Of a DNA stretch of 64,000 nt, positions 1 through 11,127 are shown in pieces (the first letter of the stretch is position 1; each line of letters opens with the position of its first letter). The notes below the pieces were generated by a model. That model was not told the DNA's origin. It saw only the letters and a program-made list of their open reading frames with translations, and searched no databases. Both the position numbers and the translations under genes were made by a program. Location of the stretch: the NCBI RefSeq assembly GCF_011078175.1, contig NZ_JAALCJ010000008.1:186001-250000 (forward strand), given 5' to 3'. This DNA is from Enterobacter cloacae. Lineage in GTDB: Bacteria > Pseudomonadota > Gammaproteobacteria > Enterobacterales > Enterobacteriaceae.

Positions 1-865
1 GATGCTGACCCGCAATATTGACGTCTCCGTGGGTTCCACCGTCGGGCTGTCGGCGATCGCCGTCGGCGTGGCGCTCAACGGCGGCTACAGCCTGCCCGTT
101 TCCATTCTCTTCGCGCTGTCGATTGGCGCGCTGGCCGGGGCGTTCAACGGTTTTCTGGTGGTGGGCCTGCGCATCCCGGCGATTGTCGCTACCCTCGGCA
201 CGCTGGGGCTGTACCGCGGGGCGATGCTGCTCTGGACCGGCGGAAAGTGGATTGAAGGGCTGCCGCCGGGGCTGAAATCCCTCTCTGAGCCTGCCGTCGT
301 CGGTATTTCGCCGCTCGGCATGCTGGTGTTGATTATCGCAGCCACAGGCGCGTGGACGCTATCGCGTACCGCGTTCGGCCGTGATTTCTACGCCGTGGGG
401 GATAACCTCGCTGCCGCACGTCAGTTGGGCGTGGCGGTGAACCGCACCCGCATGCTCGCCTTTACCCTCAACGGCATGCTGGCGGCCTGCGCCGGGATCG
501 TCTTTGCCGCGCAGATTGGCTTTGTGCCCAACCAGACCGGCAGCGGGCTGGAGATGAAAGCCATCGCCGCCTGCGTGTTGGGTGGCATCTCGCTGCTGGG
601 CGGCACCGGCACGCTGGTCGGCGCCTTCCTCGGCGCGTTCTTCCTCACCCAAATCGATACCGTGCTGGTGCTGTTCAGGCTCCCGGCGTGGTGGAACGAC
701 TTTATCGCCGGGCTGGTGCTGCTGGGCGTGCTGGTGCTCGACGGGCGCTTGCGTCAGGCGCTGGCAAGGCATCAGCGGGCGCTGAAGTACGGCCGCTTCC
801 AGCCGGGTAACAGAGGGGGAAAGCACGTCACCCCGTTTCCAAAACGCAAAAAAGAGGTGGCGTAA
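1..865 (+). CDS. lsrC: LsrC, AI-2 ABC transporter permease (5' end outside window)
   Basis: Inner-membrane permease of the LsrACDB importer, which brings the quorum signal autoinducer-2 into the cytoplasm. The window opens inside the gene. The reading frame is open from the first base and 287 residues are visible; the family is about 340-350 long, so roughly 55-60 N-terminal residues lie upstream. The visible part is a chain of hydrophobic helices with the family stretches [27 protein letters not shown] and [15 protein letters not shown], ending in a basic tail (KRKKEVA). It is close to E. coli LsrC along its length. lsrD starts on the base after its stop codon, so the genes are in one operon. 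The ATPase gene lsrA should lie just upstream, outside the window. Confidence 0.93.
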   Translation, partial: MLTRNIDVSVGSTVGLSAIAVGVALNGGYSLPVSILFALSIGALAGAFNGFLVVGLRIPAIVATLGTLGLYRGAMLLWTGGKWIEGLPPGLKSLSEPAVVGISPLGMLVLIIAATGAWTLSRTAFGRDFYAVGDNLAAARQLGVAVNRTRMLAFTLNGMLAACAGIVFAAQIGFVPNQTGSGLEMKAIAACVLGGISLLGGTGTLVGAFLGAFFLTQIDTVLVLFRLPAWWNDFIAGLVLLGVLVLDGRLRQALARHQRALKYGRFQPGNRGGKHVTPFPKRKKEVA

Positions 866-1843
866 ATGAAGCTTAACTGGGAGAGCGCGCTGCTGATATT
901 GCTGGTGCTGGAGATCCTGCTCTTTGGCGCCATCAACCCGCGCATGCTCGATATCAACATGCTGCTGTTCAGCACCAGCGACTTCATCTGCATTGGCATC
1001 GTGGCGCTGCCGCTGACGCTGGTCATTATCAGCGGTGGGATTGATATTTCGCTCGGCTCCACCATCGGCCTGTGCGCCATCGCGCTGGGGGTGATGATGC
1101 AGGCGGGGTGGCCGATGGCGGTGGCCATTCCGCTGACGCTGCTGCTCGGCCTGCTGTGCGGGCTGGTAAATGCGGCGCTGATCCACTACACCGGCATCAG
1201 CCCATTGGTCATTACCCTCGGCACGCTCTACCTCTACGGCGGCGGGGCGCTGCTGCTTTCCGGCATGGCGGGCGCGACGGGCTACGAGGGCATCGGCGGC
1301 TTCCCGGACAGCTTTACCGCGTTTGCCAATCTCACGGTAGCTGGCCTGCCGATCCCGCTGGTGCTGTTCGCGGTGATTACCGTTTTCTTCTGGCTGATTA
1401 CCCACCGCGGGCGCTTTGGCCGTCATCTGTTTTTGATCGGCCAGAACCCGCGCGCGGCGCGCTATGCGGCGCTGTCGGTGAACGGTATGCCCTACGCGCT
1501 GTACGGCCTGGTGGGGGTGGCGTCAGCCGTTGCCGCGCTGGTGATGGTCTCCTATTTCGGCTCCGCGCGTTCAGATCTGGGCCGCGATTTGCTGATGCCT
1601 GCGCTCACCGCCGCCGTGCTCGGCGGGGCGAATATCTACGGCGGGTCAGGTTCGGTTGTCGGCACGGCGCTGGCGGCGCTGCTGGTGGGCTACCTGCAAC
1701 AGGGTTTACAGATGGTCGGCATCCCCAACCAGGTGTCGAGCGCGCTGTCAGGTGCGCTGCTGGTTGTGGTGGTGATGGGACGTTCGCTGAGTCTGCACCG
1801 CGAATGGGTGCGTTCTCTCTTCAGAAAATTTTCCGGAGCGTAA
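866..1843 (+). CDS. lsrD: LsrD, AI-2 ABC transporter permease
   Basis: Second membrane permease of the AI-2 importer, thought to pair with LsrC. It has 325 residues against about 330 in E. coli and is hydrophobic throughout, with permease stretches such as [21 protein letters not shown] and a C-terminal [18 protein letters not shown]. The ATG follows the lsrC stop with no gap, and a purine-rich site (agaggtgg) ends just before that stop, which fits translational coupling. lsrB begins two bases after its stop. No internal stop or frameshift is seen. Confidence 0.93.
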   Translation: MKLNWESALLILLVLEILLFGAINPRMLDINMLLFSTSDFICIGIVALPLTLVIISGGIDISLGSTIGLCAIALGVMMQAGWPMAVAIPLTLLLGLLCGLVNAALIHYTGISPLVITLGTLYLYGGGALLLSGMAGATGYEGIGGFPDSFTAFANLTVAGLPIPLVLFAVITVFFWLITHRGRFGRHLFLIGQNPRAARYAALSVNGMPYALYGLVGVASAVAALVMVSYFGSARSDLGRDLLMPALTAAVLGGANIYGGSGSVVGTALAALLVGYLQQGLQMVGIPNQVSSALSGALLVVVVMGRSLSLHREWVRSLFRKFSGA

Positions 1844-1844
1844 G

Positions 1845-2846
1845 ATGAAAACAAAACTGATAGTCCTGGCAATGGCCCTCAGCTTCGCCTCGGCGCAGGC
1901 GGCGGATCGGATTGCCTTTATCCCGAAACTGGTGGGGGTGGGCTTCTTCACCAGCGGCGGAAACGGCGCGAAAGAGGCGGGAAAAGATCTTGGCGTGGAC
2001 GTGACCTACGACGGCCCGACCGAGCCGAGCGTTTCCGGCCAGGTGCAGCTGATCAATAACTTCGTCAACCAGGGCTATAACGCCATTATCGTCTCCGCCG
2101 TGTCGCCGGACGGCCTCTGCCCGGCCTTAAAACGCGCGATGCAGCGCGGCGTCAAGGTCCTGACCTGGGACTCCGACACCAAGCCGGAGTGCCGCAGCAT
2201 TTACATCAACCAGGGGACGCCGGAACAGCTGGGCGGCCTGCTGGTGGAGATGGCAGGCAAGCAGGTCACCAAACCGAATGCCAAAGTGGCGTTCTTCTAC
2301 TCCAGCCCGACCGTCACCGACCAGAACCAGTGGGTGAAAGAGGCGAAGGCCAAAATCGAGAAAGATCATCCTCAGTGGCAGATCGTGACCACCCAGTTTG
2401 GCTATAACGATGCCACCAAATCCCTGCAAACCGCCGAAGGGATCTTAAAAGCGTATCCGGATCTGGATGCGATCATCGCCCCGGACGCCAACGCCCTGCC
2501 AGCCGCGGCGCAGGCGGCAGAAAACCTGAAGCGCGAAGGGGTGGCGATTGTTGGCTTCAGCACGCCAAACGTGATGCGTCCGTACGTGGAGCGCGGCACG
2601 GTGAAAGCCTTCGGCCTGTGGGACGTGGTGCAACAGGGCAAAATTGCGGTCAATGTCGCCGATCGTTTGCTGAAAAAAGGCGATCTTAACGTTGGCGACA
2701 GCGTGGACGTGAAAGAGATCGGTACGCTGAAGGTCGAGCCGAACAGCGTGCAGGGCTACCAGTATGAGGCGAAGGGCAACGGCATCGTGCTGCTGCCGGA
2801 GCGCGTGGTGTTCACCAAAGAGAACATCAACCAATACGATTTCTGA
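1845..2846 (+). CDS. lsrB: LsrB, periplasmic AI-2 binding protein
   Basis: Periplasmic solute-binding protein that captures AI-2 and passes it to LsrCD. It has 333 residues. The first 20 form a signal peptide with probable cleavage after SAQA. The six residues known to contact AI-2 in Salmonella/E. coli LsrB are all present: K28, D109, D159, Q160, P213 and A215, which are 35, 116, 166, 167, 220 and 222 in the usual numbering. Binding of true AI-2 is therefore likely, rather than another sugar. It sits in the usual order lsrC-lsrD-lsrB-lsrF-lsrG with tight spacing. The family is controlled by LsrR and cAMP-CRP at a promoter upstream of lsrA, not in this window. Confidence 0.95.
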   Translation: MKTKLIVLAMALSFASAQAADRIAFIPKLVGVGFFTSGGNGAKEAGKDLGVDVTYDGPTEPSVSGQVQLINNFVNQGYNAIIVSAVSPDGLCPALKRAMQRGVKVLTWDSDTKPECRSIYINQGTPEQLGGLLVEMAGKQVTKPNAKVAFFYSSPTVTDQNQWVKEAKAKIEKDHPQWQIVTTQFGYNDATKSLQTAEGILKAYPDLDAIIAPDANALPAAAQAAENLKREGVAIVGFSTPNVMRPYVERGTVKAFGLWDVVQQGKIAVNVADRLLKKGDLNVGDSVDVKEIGTLKVEPNSVQGYQYEAKGNGIVLLPERVVFTKENINQYDF

Positions 2847-2857
2847 CGGGGGAAGTA

Positions 2858-3745
2858 ATGGCTGATTTAGACGACATCAAAGACGGCAAGGATTTTGGCA
2901 TCGGCACGCCGCAGCAAAATGTGCCGTTCACCCTGAAGGGCTGCGGCGCGCTGGACTGGGGCATGCAGTCCAGGCTTGCGCGCATCTTCAACCCGCAGAG
3001 CAACCGCACGGTGATGCTGGCCTTTGACCACGGCTACTTTCAGGGGCCGACCACCGGGCTTGAGCGTATCGATCTCTCCATCGCGCCGCTGTTTGGCGAA
3101 ACTGACGTGCTGATGTGCACCCGCGGCATCCTCAGGAGCCAGGTTCCCGCCGCAACGAACAAACCGGTCGTGCTGCGCGCCTCCGGCGGTAACTCGATTC
3201 TGGGCGAATTGTCCAACGAGTGCGTGGCGGTGGCGATGGAGGACGCGCTGCGCCTGAACGTTTGCGCGGTCGCGGCGCAGGTGTATATCGGCAGCGAGTT
3301 CGAGCATCAGTCGATCAACAACATCATCAAGCTGGTGGACGCGGGGGCGCGCTACGGCATGCCAACCCTGGCGGTGACGGGAGTGGGGAAAGAGATGGCG
3401 CGCGACGCGCGATATTTCTCGCTCGCCAGCCGCATTGCCGCCGAAATGGGGGCGCAGTTCGTCAAAACCTATTATGTGGATGAGGGCTTTGAAAAAGTCA
3501 CCGCCAGCTGCCCGGTGCCGATCGTCATCGCCGGGGGGAAAAAGCTGCCGGAGCACGAGGCGCTTGAGATGTGCTGGCGGGCGATCGACCAGGGCGCGTC
3601 CGGCGTGGACATGGGACGCAATATCTTCCAGTCCAGCGCGCCGCTCGCCATGCTGAAGGCGGTGAAAAAAGTGGTTCACGAGAACATGAGCGCCCGTGAA
3701 GCGTTCCAGTTCTGGCAGGAAGAAAAACAGGGAGAAGCAAAATGA
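2858..3745 (+). CDS. lsrF: LsrF, 3-hydroxy-5-phosphonooxypentane-2,4-dione thiolase
   Basis: Cytoplasmic enzyme of phospho-AI-2 breakdown. It transfers the acetyl group of 3-hydroxy-5-phosphonooxypentane-2,4-dione to coenzyme A, giving dihydroxyacetone phosphate and acetyl-CoA. It has 295 residues in the class I aldolase-like TIM-barrel fold, with the Schiff-base lysine at K203 ([12 protein letters not shown]), the position used in E. coli LsrF. The C-terminal phosphate-binding region is [10 protein letters not shown] and [21 protein letters not shown] site precedes the ATG. The stop codon overlaps the lsrG start. Confidence 0.95.
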   Translation: MADLDDIKDGKDFGIGTPQQNVPFTLKGCGALDWGMQSRLARIFNPQSNRTVMLAFDHGYFQGPTTGLERIDLSIAPLFGETDVLMCTRGILRSQVPAATNKPVVLRASGGNSILGELSNECVAVAMEDALRLNVCAVAAQVYIGSEFEHQSINNIIKLVDAGARYGMPTLAVTGVGKEMARDARYFSLASRIAAEMGAQFVKTYYVDEGFEKVTASCPVPIVIAGGKKLPEHEALEMCWRAIDQGASGVDMGRNIFQSSAPLAMLKAVKKVVHENMSAREAFQFWQEEKQGEAK

Positions 3746-4035
3746 ACGTGACGTTAGTGGAGATCAACATCAAACCCGAGCGGGTAGACGAGTTTCTGAC
3801 GGTGTTTCGCGCCAACCATGAAGGGGCGATTAAGGAGCCGGGAAACCTGCGTTTTGACGTCCTGCAGGACCCGCGGGTGAAAACCCGGTTCTTTATCTAT
3901 GAAGCCTATAAAGACGAAGAGGCGGTGCTGGCCCATAAGCAAACCCCGCACTATCTGGCGTGCGTGGAGAAGCTGGAAGAACTGATGTCGGAGCCGCGTA
4001 AAAAACGCAGCTTTGTTGGCTTGTTGCCGGAGTAA
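3742..4035 (+). CDS. lsrG: LsrG, phospho-AI-2 isomerase
   Basis: Small ABM-fold (antibiotic biosynthesis monooxygenase-like) protein that isomerises phosphorylated AI-2 to 3-hydroxy-5-phosphonooxypentane-2,4-dione, the LsrF substrate. It has 97 residues against 96 in E. coli. The family pattern is visible: an N-terminal strand [13 protein letters not shown], the central RFDVLQDPR and [13 protein letters not shown], and the histidine stretch [14 protein letters not shown]. Its ATG overlaps the lsrF stop (ATGA), so it is probably translationally coupled. It is the last gene of the operon; a repeat-derived hairpin follows. Confidence 0.95.
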   Translation: MNVTLVEINIKPERVDEFLTVFRANHEGAIKEPGNLRFDVLQDPRVKTRFFIYEAYKDEEAVLAHKQTPHYLACVEKLEELMSEPRKKRSFVGLLPE

Positions 4036-4053
4036 AAACGCAGTGAAGGCTTT

Positions 4054-4087
4054 GTAGGCCGGGTAAGCGCTAGCGCCACCCGGCCTT
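4054..4087. repeat. REP-type palindrome, possible terminator between convergent genes
   Basis: Imperfect palindrome of the enterobacterial REP type, with arms gtaggccgggt and acccggcc around gcgctagcgc. A run of five T follows on the + strand. It lies between lsrG and the convergent DapA-family gene and may stop lsr transcription. Related copies are at 5333, 27026 and 55069. Confidence 0.7.
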
Positions 4088-4089
4088 TT

Positions 4090-4938
4090 TCAGGCCAGCT
4101 TCAGGTCCGCCAGGATCGCAGCAAGCGCCTCGCGCGGTTCACCCTGAATTGCCTGTAGTGGGAAGGGGAGCGCCGGTGCCTCCACTTTTCCCATCATCTC
4201 GGCTGCCGCTGCGACCACTCGCAGGCTGCCGTAACGGCGGAACAGCGTCCATAGCGGCTCCAGACGTTCTGATTCCATGCTGTCTTTCGAGTGCGCAATC
4301 GCCAGTGCCGCCTGAGGGAACAGCCCGCCGACGACGGAATACCAGACGTCAAACCCGGCCAGCAGGGCGGATGCTGCCCGCCAGTCGCCGCTTATCCCCA
4401 GCGTGACCGTCTTTGGAAGACGCGCCCGCACCTGCGACACATCCTCCGGCATGCGGCCCATTTTCACCGAGCCAATATTGGGCAACGCCGCCACGGCAAA
4501 CATCAGCTCGTCGCTAAACTCAAACCCGGTGGTGGCGGGATTATCATAAACGCACAGCGGGACGGAGAGCTGGCGCGTTACCGTCTCATACAGCGAATAT
4601 ACCTCGTCCGTCGTCAAACGCTGGTACGACACTGGTGCCATCAGCACGCTGGATGCACCTGCCTTCTGCGCGTGCTCAGCCAGACGCAGAATGTCATCCA
4701 GTCTCAGTGCGCCAATGCTGACCATGACCGGAATGTCATTGGCATGTTCCACCGCGCAGCGGGTAATTTGCGTGCGCTCCTCGACGGTGAGGTAGGCATA
4801 GCTGCCCGTTGAACCCAGAATACCCAGCGAATCCACCCCCGCGTCAACCAGGGGGCGCAGCAGATTGATAAAGGCCTGCTCGTCAAACTTTCCCTCTTTC
4901 AGGGGCGTTAACGGAAAGGCACTTAACCCGTGAAACAT
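4090..4938 (-). CDS. DapA/NanA-family aldolase (dihydrodipicolinate synthase family protein)
   Basis: Class I TIM-barrel aldolase/synthase of the DHDPS-NAL superfamily, 282 residues. Family features are present: GSTGS at 42-46 (the pyruvate-carboxylate loop), Y131 in CVYDNPATTG (proton relay) and the Schiff-base lysine K159 in GSVKMGR. It is unlikely to be the housekeeping DapA because of its divergence and lack of lysine-gene context. Relatives act on pyruvate-derived keto acids or sugar acids, and the substrate cannot be read from the sequence. It is convergent with the lsr operon. A possible gene remnant lies just upstream on the same strand. Confidence 0.82.
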   Translation of the reverse strand: MFHGLSAFPLTPLKEGKFDEQAFINLLRPLVDAGVDSLGILGSTGSYAYLTVEERTQITRCAVEHANDIPVMVSIGALRLDDILRLAEHAQKAGASSVLMAPVSYQRLTTDEVYSLYETVTRQLSVPLCVYDNPATTGFEFSDELMFAVAALPNIGSVKMGRMPEDVSQVRARLPKTVTLGISGDWRAASALLAGFDVWYSVVGGLFPQAALAIAHSKDSMESERLEPLWTLFRRYGSLRVVAAAAEMMGKVEAPALPFPLQAIQGEPREALAAILADLKLA

Positions 4939-4950
4939 GGTGTTGTCCTC

Positions 4951-5247
4951 TTACACTTCCAGCAGTTGAACCTGAGCCGTTGCGCCTGGCATTAATCGTT
5001 GCAGATTGTTAACCAGCTCCTTGCCCGCTTCTTCGAGCGCATCTGATGGCATCGTTGGCAGACTTTCGAGAATAAACCACATGGTCTTCGCCTGGCTATC
5101 AAGACGTGATTGAAAAACAGGCAATCCCGGTTCTGTGGTAAAGCGCAAAGGGCGGTTCTGCCAGATTACTGGCGGGTACCGCTGGCCCGGACATGGTTGA
5201 ACTGTGACAGTGGAAGATGCAGCCGGGGGAACACTTCGCTTCACCAT
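4951..5247 (-). pseudogene. possible remnant of a B3/4-domain protein gene
   Basis: Open frame of 98 codons directly upstream of, and on the same strand as, the DapA-family gene (12 bases apart). Only the C-terminal half looks like a protein: residues from about 55 read KTMWFILESLPTMP and then an amphipathic helix ending GATAQVQLLEV. From memory this resembles the C-terminus of small PheT B3/4-domain proteins, which are about 220 residues. The N-terminal half has low-complexity, untypical composition. I read it as the decayed 3' end of a gene that once preceded the aldolase. A short genuine protein is possible. Confidence 0.3.
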
Positions 5248-5332
5248 GACCGTGGCGGAGTTCCACCGGTAAAAAACTGCCCGGTGGCGCGAACGCTGAC
5301 CGGGCCTGCGGGGATGAGGGTGTTGCGGGCTT

Positions 5333-5369
5333 CGTAGGCCGGGTAAGCGTTAGCGCCACCCGGCGCTTT

Positions 5370-5370
<1 letters not shown>
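5333..5370. repeat. REP-type palindrome after patA
   Basis: Copy of the gtaggccgggtaagcg / gcgccacccggc palindrome also seen at 4054. It touches the patA stop codon and so lies in the 3' untranslated region of that gene. Confidence 0.7.
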
Positions 5371-6811
<1,441 letters not shown>

Positions 6812-6937
6812 CCTCAGATGCCTTAACAAAAATCGGGATAAATGCCAGGTGAAATCAAAGTTGCACAATATTTAATCACGCCATTGCGCGCCGCACGGGA
6901 TAAGGGATAGCGAGCCGGGGACAGGGTTTTTGTCAAC

Positions 6938-6976
6938 TGCACTGGCGTAGGGCAGCGAGTGCGACTTACGTGTGCA
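6938..6976. promoter_or_regulatory. two tandem NtrC-like sites (enhancer candidate)
   Basis: Two 17-base near-palindromes resembling TGCACCANNNTGGTGCA: TGCACTGGCGTAGGGCA at 6938-6954 and TGCGACTTACGTGTGCA at 6960-6976. They match at about 10 and 9 of the 14 fixed positions. Their centres are 22 bases (two helical turns) apart and about 140-160 bases upstream of the patA sigma54 promoter, a normal distance for an NtrC enhancer. The rest of 6812-7095 shows no gene. Confidence 0.45.
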
Positions 6977-7095
6977 TCGGAGGATCATGCTTTATAGGTA
7001 GTTTCAGCCAGAAAGTATTTTAAATCAATTAATTATAAAATCGCACGAAAAGTGCGGTTTAACTGAGATTTGCGATCTCAATCATAGTTAACAAC

Positions 7096-7122
7096 TAAAG
7101 ATAAATTTTTTATCGCCGAAAA
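7096..7122 (+). promoter_or_regulatory. sigma28 (FliA) promoter for aer
   Basis: TAAAGATA, 11 bases, then GCCGAAAA, against the flagellar sigma28 consensus TAAAGTTT-N11-GCCGATAA. It lies about 50 bases upstream of the aer start, which places aer in the flagellar/chemotaxis regulon. Confidence 0.8.
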
Positions 7123-7172
7123 AACATAAGCAACAAAATTAACATTCAAATAACCTGCAAGGGATGCTCACT

Positions 7173-8693
7173 ATGTCCTCTCCTGACTATGTCACCCAGA
7201 ATGAATATCCGCTGGACGATGACACCACGCTTATGTCGACCACCGACCTCCACAGCTACATGACCCACACTAACGACACTTTTGTGCAAGTGAGCGGCTT
7301 TTCGCTCCAGGAGCTGCTCGGGCAGCCGCACAACATTGTGCGCCACCCGGATATGCCGAAAGCGGCGTTTGCCGATATGTGGTACACGCTGCAAAAAGGC
7401 GAGCCCTGGAGCGGGATTGTCAAAAACCGTCGTAAAAATGGCGATCACTACTGGGTACGCGCGAATGCGGTGCCGATGGTGCGTAATGGCCAAATGACGG
7501 GCTATATGTCCATTCGTACCCGCGCCACGCAGGACGAGATTGCCGCGGTGGAGCCGCTTTATAAAGCGCTCAACGAAGGACGCTGCAAAAAACGCATTCA
7601 TAAAGGGCTGGTGGTGCGCAAAGGCTGGCTCGGCAAATTACCGGCGATGCCGCTGCGCTGGCGCGTACGTAGCGTGATGGCAGTACTTTTTGCGGTGATG
7701 GCCGCAACGCTGATTGCCAGTGCCGCGGGCTGGGCTTCTCTGGTTGCGGCTGCCGTGGTGATGCTGCTTGGCACTCTGGTGTTTGAACAGCAGATTGTCC
7801 GCCCGGTGGAAAATGTCGCACGGCAGGCGCTCAGGGTCGCTACAGGAGAGCGTAACAGCGTTCAGCATCTTAACCGCAGCGATGAACTGGGGCTGACGCT
7901 GCGGGCCGTCGGCCAACTGGGGCTGATGTGCCGCTGGCTAATCAACGACGTTTCCAGCCAGGTAGTGAGCGTGCGCGACGGTAGCGACAGGCTGGCGCAG
8001 GGCAATGAAGATCTTAACGACCGCACGCGCCAGACCGTGGCAAATGTGCAGCAGACCGTGGCAACAATGAACCAGATGGCGGCGTCGGTGCAGAGTAATT
8101 CTGAGACCGCAGCCGAAGTCGACAAGCTCTCGATGGCGGCCAGCAGCGCGGCCACGCAGGGAGGCACCGTGATGCAGACCGTGGTGAAAACCATGGATGA
8201 CATTGCAGACAGTACCCAGCGCATTGGCTCAATTACCTCGCTTATCAATGACATCGCCTTCCAGACCAATATTCTGGCGCTGAACGCCGCGGTTGAGGCG
8301 GCGCGCGCGGGCGAGCAGGGTAAAGGCTTTGCGGTGGTGGCGGGCGAAGTGCGTCATCTGGCCAGCCGCAGCGCGAACGCGGCTAACGATATTCGTAAAC
8401 TGATCGACGCCAGCGCCAGCAAAGTGCAGTCGGGTGCCGATCAGGTACATGCCGCGGGGCGTACTATGGATGATATTGTCGAGCAGGTGAAAAACGTCAC
8501 GCAGCTTATCGCGCAGATCAGCCACTCCACTTCCGAGCAGGCGACAGGCTTGACAGAGCTAACCCGTGCTGTGGCAGAGCTGGACAGCATTACACAGAAA
8601 AATGCTGACCTGGTCGAAGAGAGCGCACAGATTTCCGCGATGGTTAAGCACCGGGCCGGACGCCTCGAAGATGCGGTTACCGTGCTTCATTAA
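7173..8693 (+). CDS. aer: Aer, aerotaxis/redox receptor
   Basis: Membrane-anchored chemoreceptor that reports redox state through FAD bound to an N-terminal cytoplasmic PAS domain and signals through CheW/CheA. It has 506 residues, as in E. coli. The order is PAS (about 1-120, with [17 protein letters not shown]), F1 linker, membrane hairpin (about 168-205), HAMP (about 206-260) and signalling domain with the hairpin tip [18 protein letters not shown]. It has no periplasmic ligand domain and no C-terminal NWETF. I prefer ATG 7173 over ATG 7164 because AAGGG at 7159-7163 is nine bases upstream of the former but touches the latter. Confidence 0.95.
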   Translation: MSSPDYVTQNEYPLDDDTTLMSTTDLHSYMTHTNDTFVQVSGFSLQELLGQPHNIVRHPDMPKAAFADMWYTLQKGEPWSGIVKNRRKNGDHYWVRANAVPMVRNGQMTGYMSIRTRATQDEIAAVEPLYKALNEGRCKKRIHKGLVVRKGWLGKLPAMPLRWRVRSVMAVLFAVMAATLIASAAGWASLVAAAVVMLLGTLVFEQQIVRPVENVARQALRVATGERNSVQHLNRSDELGLTLRAVGQLGLMCRWLINDVSSQVVSVRDGSDRLAQGNEDLNDRTRQTVANVQQTVATMNQMAASVQSNSETAAEVDKLSMAASSAATQGGTVMQTVVKTMDDIADSTQRIGSITSLINDIAFQTNILALNAAVEAARAGEQGKGFAVVAGEVRHLASRSANAANDIRKLIDASASKVQSGADQVHAAGRTMDDIVEQVKNVTQLIAQISHSTSEQATGLTELTRAVAELDSITQKNADLVEESAQISAMVKHRAGRLEDAVTVLH

Positions 8694-8710
8694 GTAACGT
8701 ATGCTTCCGT

Positions 8711-8750
8711 AAAGCCGTTTATTCCTCCGGGGTAAACGGCTTTTTGTTTT
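8711..8750 (+). terminator. rho-independent terminator of aer
   Basis: Hairpin with arms AAAGCCGTTTA and TAAACGGCTTT around a short loop, followed by TTGTTTT. It lies 18 bases after the aer stop. Confidence 0.85.
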
Positions 8751-8864
8751 CCTGAATAAGTTATATTGTTAATGAAATATTAAGTTACTAAAAAAAGCGC
8801 CCGATTTTTAATTGCTACGCCCCAAGCTTATTGAATGTGATAAATAAAAAAACGATCAAAGTCA

Positions 8865-8891
8865 TAAAGTTAGCTCGTTTTCTACCGATAA
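8865..8891 (+). promoter_or_regulatory. sigma28 (FliA) promoter for the MCP gene
   Basis: TAAAGTTA, 11 bases, then ACCGATAA: only two mismatches to the sigma28 consensus. It lies about 40 bases upstream of the MCP start. Confidence 0.82.
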
Positions 8892-8931
8892 CAGCGATCG
8901 TCTGAGAAATAATCACATCGATGGGGTAAAT

Positions 8932-10491
8932 ATGTTTATACATGACGTAAAGATCGGCACGAAATTATTTCTGGCGTTTGGATTATTTATTGTCCTGATG
9001 ATCGTCAGCGCAAGTTTGTCCCTGATGAGCCTGAATCGGGCAAACAATGGAATGCAAACTATCCTTACCAGCGACTATCCAACCACGGTAAAAGCGAACC
9101 AGTTAATCGACAACTTCCAGGAATTTATCAGCACACAGCAGCTCATGCTGTTGGACGAACAGGGGACGTACACGGCGCAATCAGAGCAGCGTCTGAAGGC
9201 AATTAGCGAGCGTATCACCGCAATCCTGAACGAGCTGGACAACGTTCTCAAGGATAAAAAATCCCAACAGGTGCTGGCGGATATCCACGGCGTACGCCAG
9301 CAGTATCTTGACTCGCGCTACCGCATTTTACAGGCCGTGCAGAATAACGACCGTGCGGGAGCGCTAAACGAGATGATGACCCACACCCTGAAACTGCAAC
9401 AGTCCTACAAAGCAAAAGTGCAGGCGTTAATTGCGATCCAGGACCGGGAGATGCAGAGTGCGGGCGAGCAGGTAGAAGGCGATTTCCGTACCAATCGTCT
9501 CCTGCTGATCCTGATTACGCTTTTCAGCATCGCGGCAGCCAGCCTGATTGGCTGGTTCATCGTGCGATCCATTACCCGCCCGCTGAACGACGCGGTGAAT
9601 TTTGCACAAGCCATTGCCGAGGGCGATCTCACCGGAAGCATGACCTCGCACGGTAAAGATGAGACCGGAAGGTTACTCACCGCACTGATGGAGATGAAAA
9701 CGCGTCTGCTGGAGATTGTGCAGCAGGTGCAAACCGGATCGGAAAACATCTCCAGCGCCGCCGCGCAGATTGTCGCGGGCAACCAGGATCTGGCTGCCCG
9801 CACGGAGGAGCAGGCCAGTTCCGTTGAACAGACGGCCGCGTCGATGGAGCAGATCACCGCCACGGTGAAGAACACCGCGTCGCACACCGGAGAAGCGACG
9901 AACCTGTCTGCCGATGCAGCCGCCGTCGTGAAAAACAACGGCGAGATGATGAAGCAGGTCACCAGCAAGATGCGCCTGATTAACGAAACATCGAACAGAA
10001 TGTCCGACATTATCGACCTGATCGACGCCATTGCCTTCCAGACTAACATACTGGCGCTAAACGCGGCGGTCGAAGCGGCGCGCGCGGGTGAGCATGGTCG
10101 CGGCTTTGCGGTCGTGGCGGGCGAGGTGCGCCAGCTCGCGCAGAAAAGTGCAACATCCGCAAGTGAAATTCGTCAATTGATTGAAAGTTCCACAAGCCAG
10201 ACGCAGGACGGCATGAACCTTGTGGAGAAAGCCAGCGGGCTTATCAACGGGATGGTCGGCAACGTGGAGGAGATGGATGTTATCCTGCGTGAAATTCGCC
10301 AGGCCAGCCACGAACAGACGGAAGGCATCTCGCAGATCAATAGCGCCATTGGCCTGATAGACGCTACCACACAGCAGAACTCTGCGCTGGTAGAGGAGTC
10401 CGTTGCGGCGGCCGCATCCCTTAACGAACAGGCGATGCACCTGAAAGAGCTGGTCCGGGTGTTCCGCGTGAGCGACGGCGTGCTGGCTTAA
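8932..10491 (+). CDS. methyl-accepting chemotaxis protein
   Basis: Transmembrane chemoreceptor of Tar/Tsr architecture, 519 residues. TM1 is at about 10-32, followed by a periplasmic four-helix-bundle ligand domain (about 35-190), TM2 (about 191-213), HAMP (about 214-266) and a methylated coiled-coil signalling domain with the tip [18 protein letters not shown]. The periplasmic domain lacks an obvious serine or aspartate receptor signature, so the ligand is not known. The C-terminus ends in FRVSDGVLA and lacks the NWETF pentapeptide that tethers CheR/CheB. Its adaptation would then depend on other receptors. Its stop overlaps the convergent yqjI stop by four bases. Confidence 0.9.
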   Translation: MFIHDVKIGTKLFLAFGLFIVLMIVSASLSLMSLNRANNGMQTILTSDYPTTVKANQLIDNFQEFISTQQLMLLDEQGTYTAQSEQRLKAISERITAILNELDNVLKDKKSQQVLADIHGVRQQYLDSRYRILQAVQNNDRAGALNEMMTHTLKLQQSYKAKVQALIAIQDREMQSAGEQVEGDFRTNRLLLILITLFSIAAASLIGWFIVRSITRPLNDAVNFAQAIAEGDLTGSMTSHGKDETGRLLTALMEMKTRLLEIVQQVQTGSENISSAAAQIVAGNQDLAARTEEQASSVEQTAASMEQITATVKNTASHTGEATNLSADAAAVVKNNGEMMKQVTSKMRLINETSNRMSDIIDLIDAIAFQTNILALNAAVEAARAGEHGRGFAVVAGEVRQLAQKSATSASEIRQLIESSTSQTQDGMNLVEKASGLINGMVGNVEEMDVILREIRQASHEQTEGISQINSAIGLIDATTQQNSALVEESVAAAASLNEQAMHLKELVRVFRVSDGVLA

Positions 10492-10982
10492 TCCAGCTGG
10501 GAGATCTCTAGCGCCGCGCGGTCAATCACGCCGATAATTTGTTTGAGCTGCGCGTCGCTGAGCTCTCCCTGATTTACCTTGAGGTCTAATACCGCTTTAA
10601 AGTTTTCCAGGGCCCGCTTCATCTGCGGGTTTTTGCGCAGCTGGAATCCGACGGAGCGCGCCTTGATACGCGTCTGGATCTGCTCCAGCTGTTCCCGGTT
10701 ATTTTCCAGCCACTGTTCTCCGGCGGCGTTAATCGCAATCCGCTTACGGCCGTTCTCTTCCTCGGTAATGGTGATAAGCGCCTGATCCTGCAAATAATCC
10801 AGCGTCGGGTAGATCACGCCAGGGCTTGGCGTGTAATGTCCCTGCGTCAGGTTCTCGATCTCTTTTATCAGCTCGTAGCCATGGCTCGCATTGCGGGTCA
10901 GAATATCCAGGATCACCAGCCGCAGATCGCCATGGCCAAAAAATCGTGGCCGACGTCCACCGCCCTCATGTTCGTGTCGCAT
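10488..10982 (-). CDS. yqjI: YqjI, PadR-family metal-responsive repressor (short N-terminus)
   Basis: PadR-type winged-helix repressor; in E. coli YqjI controls itself and the divergent reductase gene yqjH and loses DNA binding with excess nickel. Here it has 164 residues: a winged helix at about 15-95 ([34 protein letters not shown]) and a helical dimerisation tail. E. coli YqjI is about 207 residues with a long His/Cys-rich N-terminal extension. Here only [13 protein letters not shown] precedes the fold, with two histidines and no cysteine. The start is well placed (GAGG upstream) and the DNA beyond it is operator-like, so the short form is real here. Confidence 0.92.
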   Translation of the reverse strand: MRHEHEGGGRRPRFFGHGDLRLVILDILTRNASHGYELIKEIENLTQGHYTPSPGVIYPTLDYLQDQALITITEEENGRKRIAINAAGEQWLENNREQLEQIQTRIKARSVGFQLRKNPQMKRALENFKAVLDLKVNQGELSDAQLKQIIGVIDRAALEISQLD

Positions 10983-10996
10983 GTTTTTTCCTCAAT

Positions 10997-11026
10997 TTGA
11001 TATATCTAAACTATATCTAAGATATA
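10997..11026. promoter_or_regulatory. YqjI operator candidate, yqjI side
   Basis: TATATCTAAGATATA at 11012-11026 is a perfect palindrome around a central A. It adjoins a second partial copy, TTGATATATCTAA, next to the yqjI start. PadR repressors bind such AT-rich inverted repeats, and autoregulation is expected. Confidence 0.6.
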
Positions 11027-11065
11027 TTCAGATGCAATCTAAAAAATCTTGATTTCTGAGTTAAT

Positions 11066-11084
11066 AGCAATCATTATCATTAAA
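11066..11084. promoter_or_regulatory. Fur box candidate, yqjI-yqjH intergenic region
   Basis: On the minus strand TTTAATGATAATGATTGCT matches the 19-base Fur consensus GATAATGATAATCATTATC at 13 positions. The E. coli yqjH gene is iron-regulated, so Fur control is expected. Confidence 0.55.
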
Positions 11085-11093
11085 AATTCATTT

Positions 11094-11103
11094 CGATATA
11101 TCG
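11094..11103. promoter_or_regulatory. YqjI operator candidate, yqjH side
   Basis: Perfect ten-base palindrome CGATATATCG, 24 bases before the yqjH start. It shares the GATATATC core with the operator next to yqjI. Confidence 0.5.
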
Positions 11104-11127
11104 TATTCACCTGAAAAGGGCATCAAC

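Noticed and set aside
359-1426. 355-codon open frame antisense to lsrC and lsrD
   Set aside because: It is opposite two clear permease genes in GC-rich DNA and its Gln/Arg/His-rich composition is that of a frame shadow.
2867-3679. 270-codon open frame antisense to lsrF
   Set aside because: Shadow of a well-conserved gene, with no ribosome site and His/Arg-rich composition.
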